Source: Clostridia bacterium (GTDB lineage Bacteria; Bacillota; Clostridia; Oscillospirales; Acutalibacteraceae). From it: a DNA stretch of 64,000 bases. The DNA lies in contig JAKSQP010000004.1 of NCBI GenBank assembly GCA_024404025.1, forward strand, positions 62,001-126,000. The letters run 5' to 3'. Positions 8,354 to 17,050 of this stretch are shown here, piece after piece (position 1 is the first letter of the stretch; the number at the start of each line of letters is the position of its first letter). The notes below the pieces were generated by a model, which worked only from the letters and a program-made list of their open reading frames with translations, was not told the origin of the DNA and searched no databases. Made by a program: the position numbers and the translations under genes.

Positions 8354-9478
8354 TCAGTTGTCGAATACCGAATGATGAGCAAATTCCGTTTTGCCGTTTG
8401 AATCAATTGAAAGAGTTGACCAGCCGTTCATTGAATCCATTGAATAAGAACCTCTGCCGCTCTTAAGGCTGAAGCTGAGCCTGATTCCGTCATAAACAAT
8501 GCTCATATTGTTCTTATGATCGTGGCCGAAAATCATATCCTTTGTTGAGCCGAGCTCCTTTGCAAGGGCAAAGAAACCGTTGTTGCCCTCGGGGGAGCAT
8601 ATTGCCGCTCCGCCTTCTTCGATCGAGCCGAACGCATCCGTATATTCAGCCTTGGGAATCGCCTTGACTTTTACGGTCTGTCCCTCTTCGTTAACGCCGT
8701 ATTCAAAATCGCACATTGTATCTCTTGCGGTTCTGAATTCGATAACGGGAATGTGCATAAATGCCGAGCTCTGAACAGGATGGCCCGCAAGCTTTTCAAT
8801 ACCCTTGACTGCCCATTCATACCATTTTATCTGATCCGCCCAGAGATGGTCATAGCCGGTTTCGCCGTTGGGGCCTCTGTTGATAATGCCGTTATCGTTG
8901 TCGCCTGCGTCGGAATGGCTGTCCATCATGAATATCGAATGGATTATATCACCGTTTTCGGTTATGTTGATAATGTAGTTGCCGTTGCCCATTCCTTTGG
9001 GACCGGGCTTATAAAGGCAGTTCTTCGCTTCGGAAATAATATATGAATCCCATGCCTCGTGAAGGGTGTTGCCGTTGCCGCCGTCATGGTTTCCCATTGT
9101 CGGCGCCCAGGGAATTCCGAATGAATCAAGATATTTTACAAGCTCGATATATGTAACATCGCCGCTTGCATTGTCGCCCGTAAGAGTTATAAGATCGGGT
9201 TTTGATTCTTCAATGCTCTTTTTGATGAGCATTTTTGCAAATTCGCCGTCTTCGCCGAAGATTTCGTCATCTGAAAGCTGGATATCCGCAAAGTTGACTA
9301 TTACGAAATCTTTATCGGGGTCTTTTTTAAGAGTGAACGCATAATCTGCGGTGAATTCATCGGTTTCGGACCAATCCTCATAGATAAAATCCGCTCCTTT
9401 AAATAAAAACTGAAAATACGGAGCGAGGATCGTTGTTAATGAAAGGAAAAAAGCCACAACGAGTTTAACGATTGCCAT
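8354..9478 (-). CDS. calcineurin-like metallophosphoesterase, membrane-anchored or secreted
   Basis: 374 aa. An N-terminal hydrophobic segment (about residues 4-26) points to export or anchoring. Metal-binding blocks appear in order: FADIQ (the usual DxH with Gln in place of His), LTGDNASG, MGNHDGG, AFMHIP and FGHDHKN. The spacing is that of a two-metal phosphoesterase acting on phosphomonoesters or diesters; substrate unknown. The upstream gap of about 190 bases contains the divergent promoter of the STAS gene. The gene ends at the shared terminator with the heparinase-like gene. Extracellular phosphate or nucleotide scavenging is a reasonable inference only. Confidence 0.85.
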   Translation of the reverse strand: MAIVKLVVAFFLSLTTILAPYFQFLFKGADFIYEDWSETDEFTADYAFTLKKDPDKDFVIVNFADIQLSDDEIFGEDGEFAKMLIKKSIEESKPDLITLTGDNASGDVTYIELVKYLDSFGIPWAPTMGNHDGGNGNTLHEAWDSYIISEAKNCLYKPGPKGMGNGNYIINITENGDIIHSIFMMDSHSDAGDNDNGIINRGPNGETGYDHLWADQIKWYEWAVKGIEKLAGHPVQSSAFMHIPVIEFRTARDTMCDFEYGVNEEGQTVKVKAIPKAEYTDAFGSIEEGGAAICSPEGNNGFFALAKELGSTKDMIFGHDHKNNMSIVYDGIRLSFSLKSGRGSYSMDSMNGWSTLSIDSNGKTEFAHHSVFDN

Positions 9479-9588
9479 AATCTGACCTCCAAATTAAATT
9501 TTATGTATTTGATTATATCAAACAATACGAAAAATTCAACCCTATTGAAAAAATTTATATCATATTTAAAAATGACCCGCAAAAATCA

Positions 9589-9617
9589 TTGACAAGAATA
9601 AACATATTTATTAGAAT
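9589..9617 (+). promoter_or_regulatory. sigma-A-type promoter for the STAS/uridine phosphorylase operon
   Basis: Perfect -35 TTGACA (9589-9594), a 17-base spacer and -10 TAGAAT (9612-9617). Transcription would start about 40 bases before the STAS start codon. Confidence 0.75.
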
Positions 9618-9666
9618 AATATATTATAAATTATTATGGAGATAATTTACAGAAAGGATTCTTACT

Positions 9667-9963
9667 ATGAATATTGAAAAAACAAAGAACGCAAGTGAGC
9701 TTGTTCTCGCTCTTGAAGGCAGACTTGACACAACAACTGCTCCCGACCTTGAAGCGCTGCTCAAGGAAGAGCTTGACGGCGTTGATTCGCTCGTTTTTGA
9801 TTTTGCAAAGCTTGAATATATTTCGTCCGCAGGTCTTCGTGTTATTCTTTCCGCTCAGAAGCAGATGAATAAGCAGGGCAAAATGGTAATCAAAAACGTC
9901 AGCAGCGATGTGCTTGAAATCTTTGAAATTACCGGATTTTCCGACATTCTTACAATCGAATAA
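9667..9963 (+). CDS. STAS-domain anti-sigma factor antagonist
   Basis: 98 aa, a single STAS domain. The segment [13 protein letters not shown], then [18 protein letters not shown], matches the SpoIIAA/RsbV family; Ser54, two residues before the Gly of SSAGLR, is the expected phosphorylation site. Such proteins release an anti-sigma kinase from its sigma factor when unphosphorylated. No anti-sigma kinase or sigma factor is adjacent, so the partner must lie elsewhere. The good AGAAAGGA ribosome site and the strong promoter indicate ready expression. It is followed two bases later by uridine phosphorylase, an unusual partner. Confidence 0.88.
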   Translation: MNIEKTKNASELVLALEGRLDTTTAPDLEALLKEELDGVDSLVFDFAKLEYISSAGLRVILSAQKQMNKQGKMVIKNVSSDVLEIFEITGFSDILTIE

Positions 9964-9965
9964 TC

Positions 9966-10733
9966 ATGATAGTTGAAGAATCATATCATATCGGCTTTAA
10001 TTCAGGCCACGGCGCAAGATATGCGCTCCTGCCCGGCGACCCCGGCAGAGTTGAAAAAATAGCCCGAAAGCTCGACGAGCCGGAATTTTATTCGCAGAAC
10101 CGTGAATACACAACCTGGGCAGGCAAGCTCTGCGGCGAAAAAGTGCTTGTTATGTCAACCGGAATGGGCGGTCCCTCAACCGCAATCGGCGTTGAGGAGC
10201 TTTATCGCACCGGAGTTGACACCTTTATAAGAATCGGCACCTGCGGCGGAATGCAGACCGAAGTCATCGGCGGCGATCTTGTTATCGCAACCGGTTCAAT
10301 CCGCATGGAAGGCACAACAAGAGAATATGTGCCCATCGAATTTCCCGCCGTGCCGGATTTAAAGGTCACGAATTCGCTCGTTGAAGCGGCCGAAAAGCTC
10401 GGCAAAACCTATCATGCAGGCATCGTGCAGAGCAAGGATTCCTTTTACGGTCAGCATGATCCGGACAGAATGCCCGTCAGCTATGAGCTGAATAATAAAT
10501 GGCAGGCGTGGATAAAGGCAGGCTGCCTTGCCTCCGAAATGGAGGGCGCAGCTCTCTTCGTTGTTTCGTCCGTTCTCCGTGCGAGAGCAGGCGCAATTTT
10601 CTCCTGCGTCTGGAATCAGGAAAGAGTTAAGCTCGGGCTCTCAAACCCGGAGGTTCACGACACAAGCGATGCGATTGACACAGCCATTGAAGCGCTGAAA
10701 ATACTTATAGAAAAAGACAAAAAGTCCGCCTAA
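9966..10733 (+). CDS. udp: uridine phosphorylase (nucleoside phosphorylase family)
   Basis: 255 aa, the usual length. Reversibly splits uridine with phosphate to uracil and ribose-1-phosphate in pyrimidine salvage; cytoplasmic, hexameric in the family. Visible motifs: [13 protein letters not shown] near the N-terminus (phosphate loop), [11 protein letters not shown] in the middle (phosphate and ribose binding) and [12 protein letters not shown] toward the end, whose Met-Glu contact ribose. The start follows the STAS stop by two bases, so translation is coupled. A related purine or 5-methylthio-nucleoside specificity cannot be excluded. Confidence 0.88.
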   Translation: MIVEESYHIGFNSGHGARYALLPGDPGRVEKIARKLDEPEFYSQNREYTTWAGKLCGEKVLVMSTGMGGPSTAIGVEELYRTGVDTFIRIGTCGGMQTEVIGGDLVIATGSIRMEGTTREYVPIEFPAVPDLKVTNSLVEAAEKLGKTYHAGIVQSKDSFYGQHDPDRMPVSYELNNKWQAWIKAGCLASEMEGAALFVVSSVLRARAGAIFSCVWNQERVKLGLSNPEVHDTSDAIDTAIEALKILIEKDKKSA

Positions 10734-10745
10734 TGGCGGACTTTT
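10720..10745 (+). terminator. intrinsic terminator overlapping the udp stop codon
   Basis: Eleven-base stem AAAAGTCCGCC with GGCGGACTTTT around loop TAAT; the loop contains the TAA stop of the udp gene, so the hairpin begins inside the coding end. It may also serve the converging histidine kinase gene. Confidence 0.85.
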
Positions 10746-10771
10746 CATATTATAAATTGCACACTTTATAT

Positions 10772-13297
10772 TTAATTCTTCGGCAGCGAAACAACCGCTT
10801 TGAAAAGGTCGCCGTCAACAACGATTTCAAGCTTTCCGCCCTGGAGAGCGCAGAAGTTGCTCGCAATTGAAAGCCCGAGGCCGCTTCCCTCGCCGTTTCT
10901 TGAGGAATCTCCTCTGACGAATCTTGCGGTCAGCTCTTCGGCGGGAATATCAAGCTCATATTTTGAAATATTCTTGAATTCGATTATTCCGTTTTTCTCG
11001 GAGCTTTTGACCTCGATATATGCTCTTGTATTTTCAAGGGCATATTTTTTTATATTCACAAGCAGGTTTTCAATGATTCTGCCCGTTTTCTGCGCATCGG
11101 CAAAAACCATGACCGGCTCTTCGGGAATTTTGAGAATTATATCTATTCCCCTTGCCTTGAGTTCATCCTCGTTTTCGCCCGAAACCTGGGCGGCAAATTC
11201 GCATAAATTCAGCCTGACGGGGTACATTTCAACCGCTCCCGACGAAGCTTTTGATGCTTCAACAAGGTCTTCGATAAGCTTTTTCAGCCGAAGCGATTTT
11301 TCATCAAGTATATTGATATATTTCTTTGCATCTTCGTTTTCGATTTCGCATTTTTTAAGCAGATCAACATAATTGACGATTGAGGTGAGCGGAGTTTTGA
11401 GGTCATGAGAAACATTCGTTATAAGCTCCGCTTTCATTCTCTGGTCTCTGACTGCGCTTTCAACCGCATTCTGCAGACCGTCGCCGATTGAATTTATATC
11501 CTCTGCGTGATTTTTGAAGAACGGAAGCATTTTTTCGGTTGAAACGGTCTTTTCGAGGTTCCCCTCTCTGATTTCTCTTGTCGCTTCGGAAATTCTGCTG
11601 TAAGAATTGATTATCATCAGCGCAAAAACAAGCGCTGCGGCATTCAACAAAATGGCAAGGAAGAAAAGAAAATCATCTGCATGAGAAACGGCAATAAAGC
11701 AGAAATCAGCAACCGAAAAAACAACCGTGCAGATAATTGCCGTTATCTTTTTTCTTTTTCCGTCCGCATTGGTATAGCTTGTTTCGATAATATAAGAAAG
11801 CTTCTTAAGGATAAATTTTACCGGCATGAAAATCCATCTGCAAATAGTATGCTTCCAGAATGTTTTTGCTCTGATATTTCTGATTATGCTGCCGATGAGA
11901 ATATTTATTGTGCCGAAGAAAATCGCAAAAAGGATTCCCCACAGCTTATCGAAATTTCTGCCCAAAAAGCCGACTATTCCTAACGGAATTCTGCCCACAT
12001 CGGTATAATATTCGCAGGAAAGTCCTCCGCATAAGCCAACTCCCGCAAGGGATGCAATCGTGACATAGAACACAATATTTATCGCAAGAGGAACTTTATC
12101 AACAAACAGAAGACGGATGCCGCCGTCTGCGGTTTTGCCGGCAGTTACAAGCAGGAAAATGCCGAGAGCGGCTGCAAGAACGAAAAAGACAGCAAACAAT
12201 GCAATGCTCTTTCCCGAAGATGACCTGCCGCCGATCGAATTGGCGAACGAGCCGTAAATATCATTGAAAACGGTTATCAGATCCGCTTCGTCCGCAAATG
12301 AAGAATCATAAGCGAAAACGGCGCTCTTGATTCCGCAGTTTTCCGTAGGATTTATAATGCGGTAATTTTCAGGATTTACGCCGATTTCTCTGTTGATCTG
12401 CGCCGTCATGCTTTCCGACTGTTCATAGCTTGTTTCGGCTGTCTGATAATATTTTCCGTCACGGAATTCCTCAAGAAAAGCGGCATCCTTTCCGAGCTTT
12501 TCGGCAGCTGTTTTCTGCGTATCCGCCTTTGTTATTCCGCAGTTTGAAACAACATTGCCGTTGGTGAGAAAGACCGCATACTTAACGCTCTTTATTTTTT
12601 CGGAAATGTCATAAATGCTATACTGTGAATCTCTGAAGCTGTCAAGAAGAGCGTTCTGATATTCCTGCTCCGCTCTTTTGAGGACTATATCCCTTGTTGT
12701 TTCGCCGTAATTCGTATCGCTTCCGAGATAATAAAGATATCCGAGAGCTTCGCTTATCCTCTGAACATCGCTTTTGGGTTCCGTTACTGTTGTTGACTCA
12801 ATTATCGGAGCGGTTACGCTTGCTGCGTTTTCCGGCTCTTCATAAAAATCAATGCTTTCAAAGGTCCTCTTATCAACTATTTCGCCGTTATAGGTGAAAT
12901 AATAAACGATATTTCCGTTGACGAGCATATATCTGAAAACATTATCCTCGCTGTGGTAGACCTGAATTTCTGAATTGTCAAGCAGGTCAAATGCTTCTTT
13001 GATTTTTTTGACCTTTGCATCGTAATCAGCCTTGATTGTCCTGCCTGTTGAGGTGTTTTTGAATTCCTCAACCGATTTGGCCGATTTCGTTTCGGCGTTC
13101 ACCATAATCGCAGTTTCATAAGTATAAATCATTCTGCGGAAAATATCGGTATTCTCAAATCCTCTGTTTTCATAAGTATTGTAATTAATAAAACTTCTGA
13201 TGAATGCGGATGCAAAAAACCCCGAAACCGCAAAGAAAACGAGCGCAAGAACGAAAGCGATTATTCTGATTTTAGTATTTTTCAATTTTGTATCCAA
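10772..13297 (-). CDS. sensor histidine kinase, large multi-helix membrane input
   Basis: 841 aa, long for the class. Order: an N-terminal helix (about 10-32), an extracytoplasmic region of about 320 residues, a cluster of hydrophobic helices (roughly 360-590), a short linker, a DHp domain with the H-box SHDLKTPLTS, and an HATPase_c domain with the N-box NLLVNIKKYA and G-box GSGLGLSIA. The cognate response regulator lies upstream and the frames overlap by 26 bases. The start is TTG at 13297; no in-frame ATG is better placed, and GGTGG lies upstream. Signal unknown. Confidence 0.88.
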   Translation of the reverse strand: MDTKLKNTKIRIIAFVLALVFFAVSGFFASAFIRSFINYNTYENRGFENTDIFRRMIYTYETAIMVNAETKSAKSVEEFKNTSTGRTIKADYDAKVKKIKEAFDLLDNSEIQVYHSEDNVFRYMLVNGNIVYYFTYNGEIVDKRTFESIDFYEEPENAASVTAPIIESTTVTEPKSDVQRISEALGYLYYLGSDTNYGETTRDIVLKRAEQEYQNALLDSFRDSQYSIYDISEKIKSVKYAVFLTNGNVVSNCGITKADTQKTAAEKLGKDAAFLEEFRDGKYYQTAETSYEQSESMTAQINREIGVNPENYRIINPTENCGIKSAVFAYDSSFADEADLITVFNDIYGSFANSIGGRSSSGKSIALFAVFFVLAAALGIFLLVTAGKTADGGIRLLFVDKVPLAINIVFYVTIASLAGVGLCGGLSCEYYTDVGRIPLGIVGFLGRNFDKLWGILFAIFFGTINILIGSIIRNIRAKTFWKHTICRWIFMPVKFILKKLSYIIETSYTNADGKRKKITAIICTVVFSVADFCFIAVSHADDFLFFLAILLNAAALVFALMIINSYSRISEATREIREGNLEKTVSTEKMLPFFKNHAEDINSIGDGLQNAVESAVRDQRMKAELITNVSHDLKTPLTSIVNYVDLLKKCEIENEDAKKYINILDEKSLRLKKLIEDLVEASKASSGAVEMYPVRLNLCEFAAQVSGENEDELKARGIDIILKIPEEPVMVFADAQKTGRIIENLLVNIKKYALENTRAYIEVKSSEKNGIIEFKNISKYELDIPAEELTARFVRGDSSRNGEGSGLGLSIASNFCALQGGKLEIVVDGDLFKAVVSLPKN

Positions 13298-13964
13298 TGC
13301 CCCATACCACCTTTAAATATTCAGGCTCTTTCGGGTTGATTTCGATTTTTTCTCTGATTCTTCTGATATGTACCGTGACCGTTTTCTCCGCAAAACACGC
13401 AGGCTCATTCCAGACCGCCTCATAAATCTGACCCGTTGAAAGCACTCTGCCGAGATTTTCCATCAGCACATTGATTATGCCGTATTCCGTTGCGGTCAGC
13501 TTTACCGGCTCGCCGTCAAGAGTAAGCTCCTTGGCAAGAGTGTCAAGCACAAGTCCCCCCGTTTTGATTGTGCCCTCTCTTGCTTCCATTGAGCCGAGCA
13601 AAGTGTATCTTCTTATCTGCGATTTGACCCTCGCCATCAGCTCAAGCGGATTGAACGGCTTTGTTACATAATCATCCGCCCCGAACGAAAGACCCGTTAT
13701 TTTATCGGTATCCTCGCTCTTTGCCGAAAGCAGAATGATCGGGAAATTATGCTTTTCTCTCATTCGCAGAGTTGCCTGCAATCCGTCAAGACCCGGCATC
13801 ATTATATCGAGAATAACGCAGTGCACCTCATTATCCCCTATCTGCTTAAGAGCATCTCTGCCGTTTTCAGCCCGAAGCACATTATAGCCCTCAAGCTTCA
13901 GATAAATTTCAACTGAATCGAGAATTGCAATGTCATCATCGCAAACAAGCACGGTATACATCAT
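13272..13964 (-). CDS. OmpR/PhoB-family response regulator
   Basis: 230 aa. Receiver domain with the acidic pocket CDDD (residues 8-11), phospho-acceptor Asp53 in VILDIMMPG, and Lys in VTKPFNPLE. C-terminal winged-helix DNA-binding domain (about 130-230) contains the typical ATEYGIINVLMENLG and TVTVHIRRIREKIE stretches. It is phosphorylated by the kinase encoded directly downstream, with which it overlaps. Target genes unknown. The divergent 198-base region toward the PHP gene holds promoters for both directions. Confidence 0.93.
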   Translation of the reverse strand: MMYTVLVCDDDIAILDSVEIYLKLEGYNVLRAENGRDALKQIGDNEVHCVILDIMMPGLDGLQATLRMREKHNFPIILLSAKSEDTDKITGLSFGADDYVTKPFNPLELMARVKSQIRRYTLLGSMEAREGTIKTGGLVLDTLAKELTLDGEPVKLTATEYGIINVLMENLGRVLSTGQIYEAVWNEPACFAEKTVTVHIRRIREKIEINPKEPEYLKVVWGIGYKIEKY

Positions 13965-14105
13965 TTCACCTCATAAAAAGCCTTGATTATATTCTGATAT
14001 GCCGATATTACAAACGGGGAATAAAAAAGTTACAACTTTATTAAATTCAGCCCATTATAACATTTTCCCGCAATATGTTCAAGTTTTGATAATTGCCGAA
14101 AAACA

Positions 14106-14134
14106 GTTTACCGCCGTGAATATAAGTGTTATAA
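14106..14134 (+). promoter_or_regulatory. sigma-A-type promoter for the PHP phosphatase gene
   Basis: -35 TTTACC (14106-14111), a 17-base spacer and a perfect -10 TATAAT (14129-14134), 29 bases before the ATG at 14163. Confidence 0.6.
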
Positions 14135-14162
14135 TATAGAAAAAACGGCAAGAGGTCATTTT

Positions 14163-14924
14163 ATGTTTGCAAATTATCATACCCATACCTTCCGCTGCGG
14201 CCATGCATCCGGCACGGAAAGAGAATACATCGAAAACGCCATCAGAGGCGGCTTTAAAATACTCGGATTTTCGGATCATTCTCCGTTTCTGTTCCCGGAT
14301 TCCACAGAATCGCAGTTCCGGGTCAAAACCGCAATGGCAGAGGATTATTTTGAAACTCTGAATGCCCTGCGTGAAGAATATAAGAATAAAATAAAGATAT
14401 ATATCGGCTTTGAGATGGAATATTATCCTCTTCATTTTAACGATATGCTGAAATATACAAAATCTCTCGGCTCCGAATATTATATTCTCGGCCAGCATTT
14501 CATAGCCAACGAGGCTCCGGGCGCATCCTATTCCGGCTCACCCTGCGCAGACGAATCAAAGCTCGTTGAATATGCCGACTGCGTTATTGAGGGAATGAAA
14601 ACCGGCGCTTTCAAATATGTTGCTCATCCCGACCTTTTCAATTTTACCGGAGAAAAATCCGTCAGAGAAAGAGAATGGCGCAGGATCTGCGCTGCCGCCC
14701 GTGAGCTTGATATTCCGCTTGAAATAAATTTTCTTGGAATCAGAACGGGCCGCCACTACCCTGCCGCAGATTTTTGGAAGGTTGCGGGCGAAGAAAAACC
14801 GAAGGTCATTTTCGGACTTGATGCCCACGAACCGGTTGACACGGTTGATGAAAAATCCCTTGCAATTGCAGAAAAAACGGTTGAATTCTACGGCCTGACC
14901 GTGGTTGATGAACTCGATATATAA
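14163..14924 (+). CDS. PHP-domain phosphatase, histidinol-phosphatase-like
   Basis: 253 aa. PHP metal motif HTHTFRCGHA near the N-terminus (His6 and His8), followed by FSDHSPF, GFEMEY, a His-containing YVAHPDLF and the final GLDAHEP, which together form the trinuclear metal site of the family. The family member HisK/HisJ dephosphorylates histidinol phosphate. No histidine biosynthesis genes lie nearby, so another small phosphate ester is equally possible. It has its own promoter and precedes a GDPD-like gene by 23 bases with a TTCGGAGGA ribosome site between. Confidence 0.85.
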   Translation: MFANYHTHTFRCGHASGTEREYIENAIRGGFKILGFSDHSPFLFPDSTESQFRVKTAMAEDYFETLNALREEYKNKIKIYIGFEMEYYPLHFNDMLKYTKSLGSEYYILGQHFIANEAPGASYSGSPCADESKLVEYADCVIEGMKTGAFKYVAHPDLFNFTGEKSVREREWRRICAAARELDIPLEINFLGIRTGRHYPAADFWKVAGEEKPKVIFGLDAHEPVDTVDEKSLAIAEKTVEFYGLTVVDELDI

Positions 14925-14947
14925 ATTTCTTTTCGGAGGATGATATT

Positions 14948-15595
14948 ATGAAAAAGTTTGAACTTGACAAAAAACTCACATCCGTCAGCACCGTCACCTA
15001 TCACGCAGGTGCGCTCGGAACGCCGGATAACTCGGTTGAATCCGTTAAAAAAGCTCTTGAATGCAAAGCACAGGTCATCGAGGTCGATGTCAGCTTCCGC
15101 CCCGACGGAACACCCGTTATGATCCATAAGGATAAGCCGGCGGAAACAGAGGGCGTTTTGCTTGAAGAAGCGCTGAAGCTCATCGGAAAAGCGGCAAAAA
15201 CAATGATAAATCTTGATCTCAAATCAACCGCAAATCTGCCTGCCGTTGATGCGCTTATTGAAAAATACGGCCTTTCGGCAAGAGCGTTCTATACCGGCGT
15301 TTTCGAAAGCTGGTGCGAAACGGTTGATAAAAATTCTGCCATCCCCTATTATCTCAACTATTCTCCGTCAACTGCGGAAAAAAGAAATCCGCAGCTCGTA
15401 ATAAACAAAATCAGAGCCTGCGGTGCAATCGGCCTTAACAGCAATTATCATTATGTTTCCGCCCACCTGGTTGAAACGCTTCGGAAAAACGGCATACCCG
15501 TTTCCGTTTGGACGCTCAACAATCTTCACACTATCAGAAAATTCAAAAAAATCAATCCCGCAAATATGACCTCAAGAAGACCCGATAAATTTTAA
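14948..15595 (+). CDS. glycerophosphodiester phosphodiesterase-like protein
   Basis: 215 aa TIM-barrel protein without a signal peptide. The catalytic His of the usual HRG block is present (YHAGAL), as are IEVDV with its Glu and Asp and a second His in VMIHKDKP. The normally conserved metal-binding Glu of PENT is an Asp here (PDNS), and the Arg after the first His is Ala. The C-terminal VSVWTLNN block is well kept. The likely reaction is hydrolysis of glycerophosphodiesters, but the altered metal-site residue leaves the substrate open. Probably co-transcribed with the PHP gene and the GH39-like gene that follows 12 bases later. Confidence 0.78.
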   Translation: MKKFELDKKLTSVSTVTYHAGALGTPDNSVESVKKALECKAQVIEVDVSFRPDGTPVMIHKDKPAETEGVLLEEALKLIGKAAKTMINLDLKSTANLPAVDALIEKYGLSARAFYTGVFESWCETVDKNSAIPYYLNYSPSTAEKRNPQLVINKIRACGAIGLNSNYHYVSAHLVETLRKNGIPVSVWTLNNLHTIRKFKKINPANMTSRRPDKF

Positions 15596-15607
15596 ACAAA
15601 GGAGTGT

Positions 15608-16993
15608 ATGGCTATGTTCGAAAGAATATTTGCATCCGTTCTTGCATTTATTATTTCTTTATTGCAGATGATTTTTACGCCTGATGTTATCAGAATTGAC
15701 TTTGATAATATCGTGGATGAAATCAGACCCGTTCACAACATCGGCAGAATGCCCGAATATGAGCTTGACAGCGAGATCAACAGTCTGTTCACCGAAGCAA
15801 ATATGACCTCGTGCAGAACGCACGATATAAATTGCACTGATATTCACAGAATTTTTCCCGATTTTTATGCCGATGTAGATGACGAAAATTCCTATCACTT
15901 TGAAGAAAGCGACAAGGTGCTTGCGGCTATTGTTGACACAGGAATGGTGCCTTTCTTCCGCCTCGGCATAAGTTACAGCAATGCTCAGAAAGACCATGAG
16001 CTGCTTCTGCCCCCGGCGGACTATATCAAATGGGCGCAGATTTGCGAGCATATCATTCTCCATTACAATAAAGGCTGGGCAAACGGATTTAATTATAACA
16101 TTGAATACTGGGAAATCTGGAACGAGCCTGACGGCGGAAAATATGAAGAAATTTCCGAAACAGAATATAATACGGAAAATGTTTTCTGGCATGGCTCACC
16201 CGAGGAATTTTACCGTCTGTATGATGTTGCGGCAACCTATCTCAAAGAAAAGTTCCCGGATCTCAAAATCGGCGGCTACGGCTCCTGCGGATTTTACGCA
16301 TTGACAAAAACAAATAATGTAAAGTCGGGCGCTCCCGCATACAACAAATATTTTATTGAGTTCTTTCAGGGCTTTCTTGACTACATAAAAGAGAACAAGC
16401 CGCCCATGGATTTCTTCACATGGCACAGCTATTCAACAACCGAAGTAAACAAACGCTGGATAAAATATGTAAACGATAATCTCGAAAAGGCAGGTTACGG
16501 CGATGCTGAAGTAATCTGCGACGAGTGGAACTACAATCCCACGGAAAACGATAAAATCGACCGCCGCTACGGCGCAAATCAGGCGTCTATGCTGTGTATG
16601 TTCCAGAACGAAGGTCTTGATATGGCGCATTATTACTGCGCTATTGCCACAGGTGCGCTTCACGGCGGAATGTTCCTCAAGGGCGGCACCCCCTCCACGG
16701 CTTATTACGGCTTCCGGGCATTCGGTCAGCTTTATAAAATGGGCAGTCAGGTCGAAATAAAGAACAAGCTGCGCAAGGATATGTATGCCGTTGCCGCAAA
16801 GGGTGAAAACGGCGAAGCGGCACTTCTGATTTCAAATGTTTCCGAAAAGAAGGACAGAAAGCTGAAAATCGACGCAGGCGAATATACCGTTGACAAATGC
16901 TTCACGGTAAATGAAAACTGCGAATGGGTCGAAATTCCGCTCCCCGAAAAAATCGAAAGCGGCTCAATGCTTTATATTACATTTAAAAAATAA
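15608..16993 (+). CDS. GH39-like glycoside hydrolase
   Basis: 461 aa with a hydrophobic N-terminal segment (about residues 5-24). The (beta/alpha)8 clan-A acid/base motif YWEIWNEP (Glu173) and the nucleophile motif ICDEWNYNP (Glu306) are both present, so activity is expected. This pattern fits family 39 beta-xylosidases and related enzymes, although the substrate cannot be read from sequence. The ribosome site GGAG is only three bases from ATG 15608 but nine bases from the in-frame ATG 15614, which may be the true start. It ends at a bidirectional terminator shared with the next, converging glycosidase gene. Confidence 0.8.
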   Translation: MAMFERIFASVLAFIISLLQMIFTPDVIRIDFDNIVDEIRPVHNIGRMPEYELDSEINSLFTEANMTSCRTHDINCTDIHRIFPDFYADVDDENSYHFEESDKVLAAIVDTGMVPFFRLGISYSNAQKDHELLLPPADYIKWAQICEHIILHYNKGWANGFNYNIEYWEIWNEPDGGKYEEISETEYNTENVFWHGSPEEFYRLYDVAATYLKEKFPDLKIGGYGSCGFYALTKTNNVKSGAPAYNKYFIEFFQGFLDYIKENKPPMDFFTWHSYSTTEVNKRWIKYVNDNLEKAGYGDAEVICDEWNYNPTENDKIDRRYGANQASMLCMFQNEGLDMAHYYCAIATGALHGGMFLKGGTPSTAYYGFRAFGQLYKMGSQVEIKNKLRKDMYAVAAKGENGEAALLISNVSEKKDRKLKIDAGEYTVDKCFTVNENCEWVEIPLPEKIESGSMLYITFKK

Positions 16994-17007
16994 CGGTCTG
17001 TAAAAAA

Positions 17008-17045
17008 ATTCGGGGCACACCTCATATAAGAGGAGTGCCCCGAAT
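17008..17045. terminator. bidirectional terminator between two glycosidase genes
   Basis: Eleven-base stem ATTCGGGGCAC (17008-17018) with GTGCCCCGAAT (17035-17045), flanked by an A run on the left and TTTTT on the right, so it works in both directions. Confidence 0.88.
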
Positions 17046-17050
17046 CGTTT

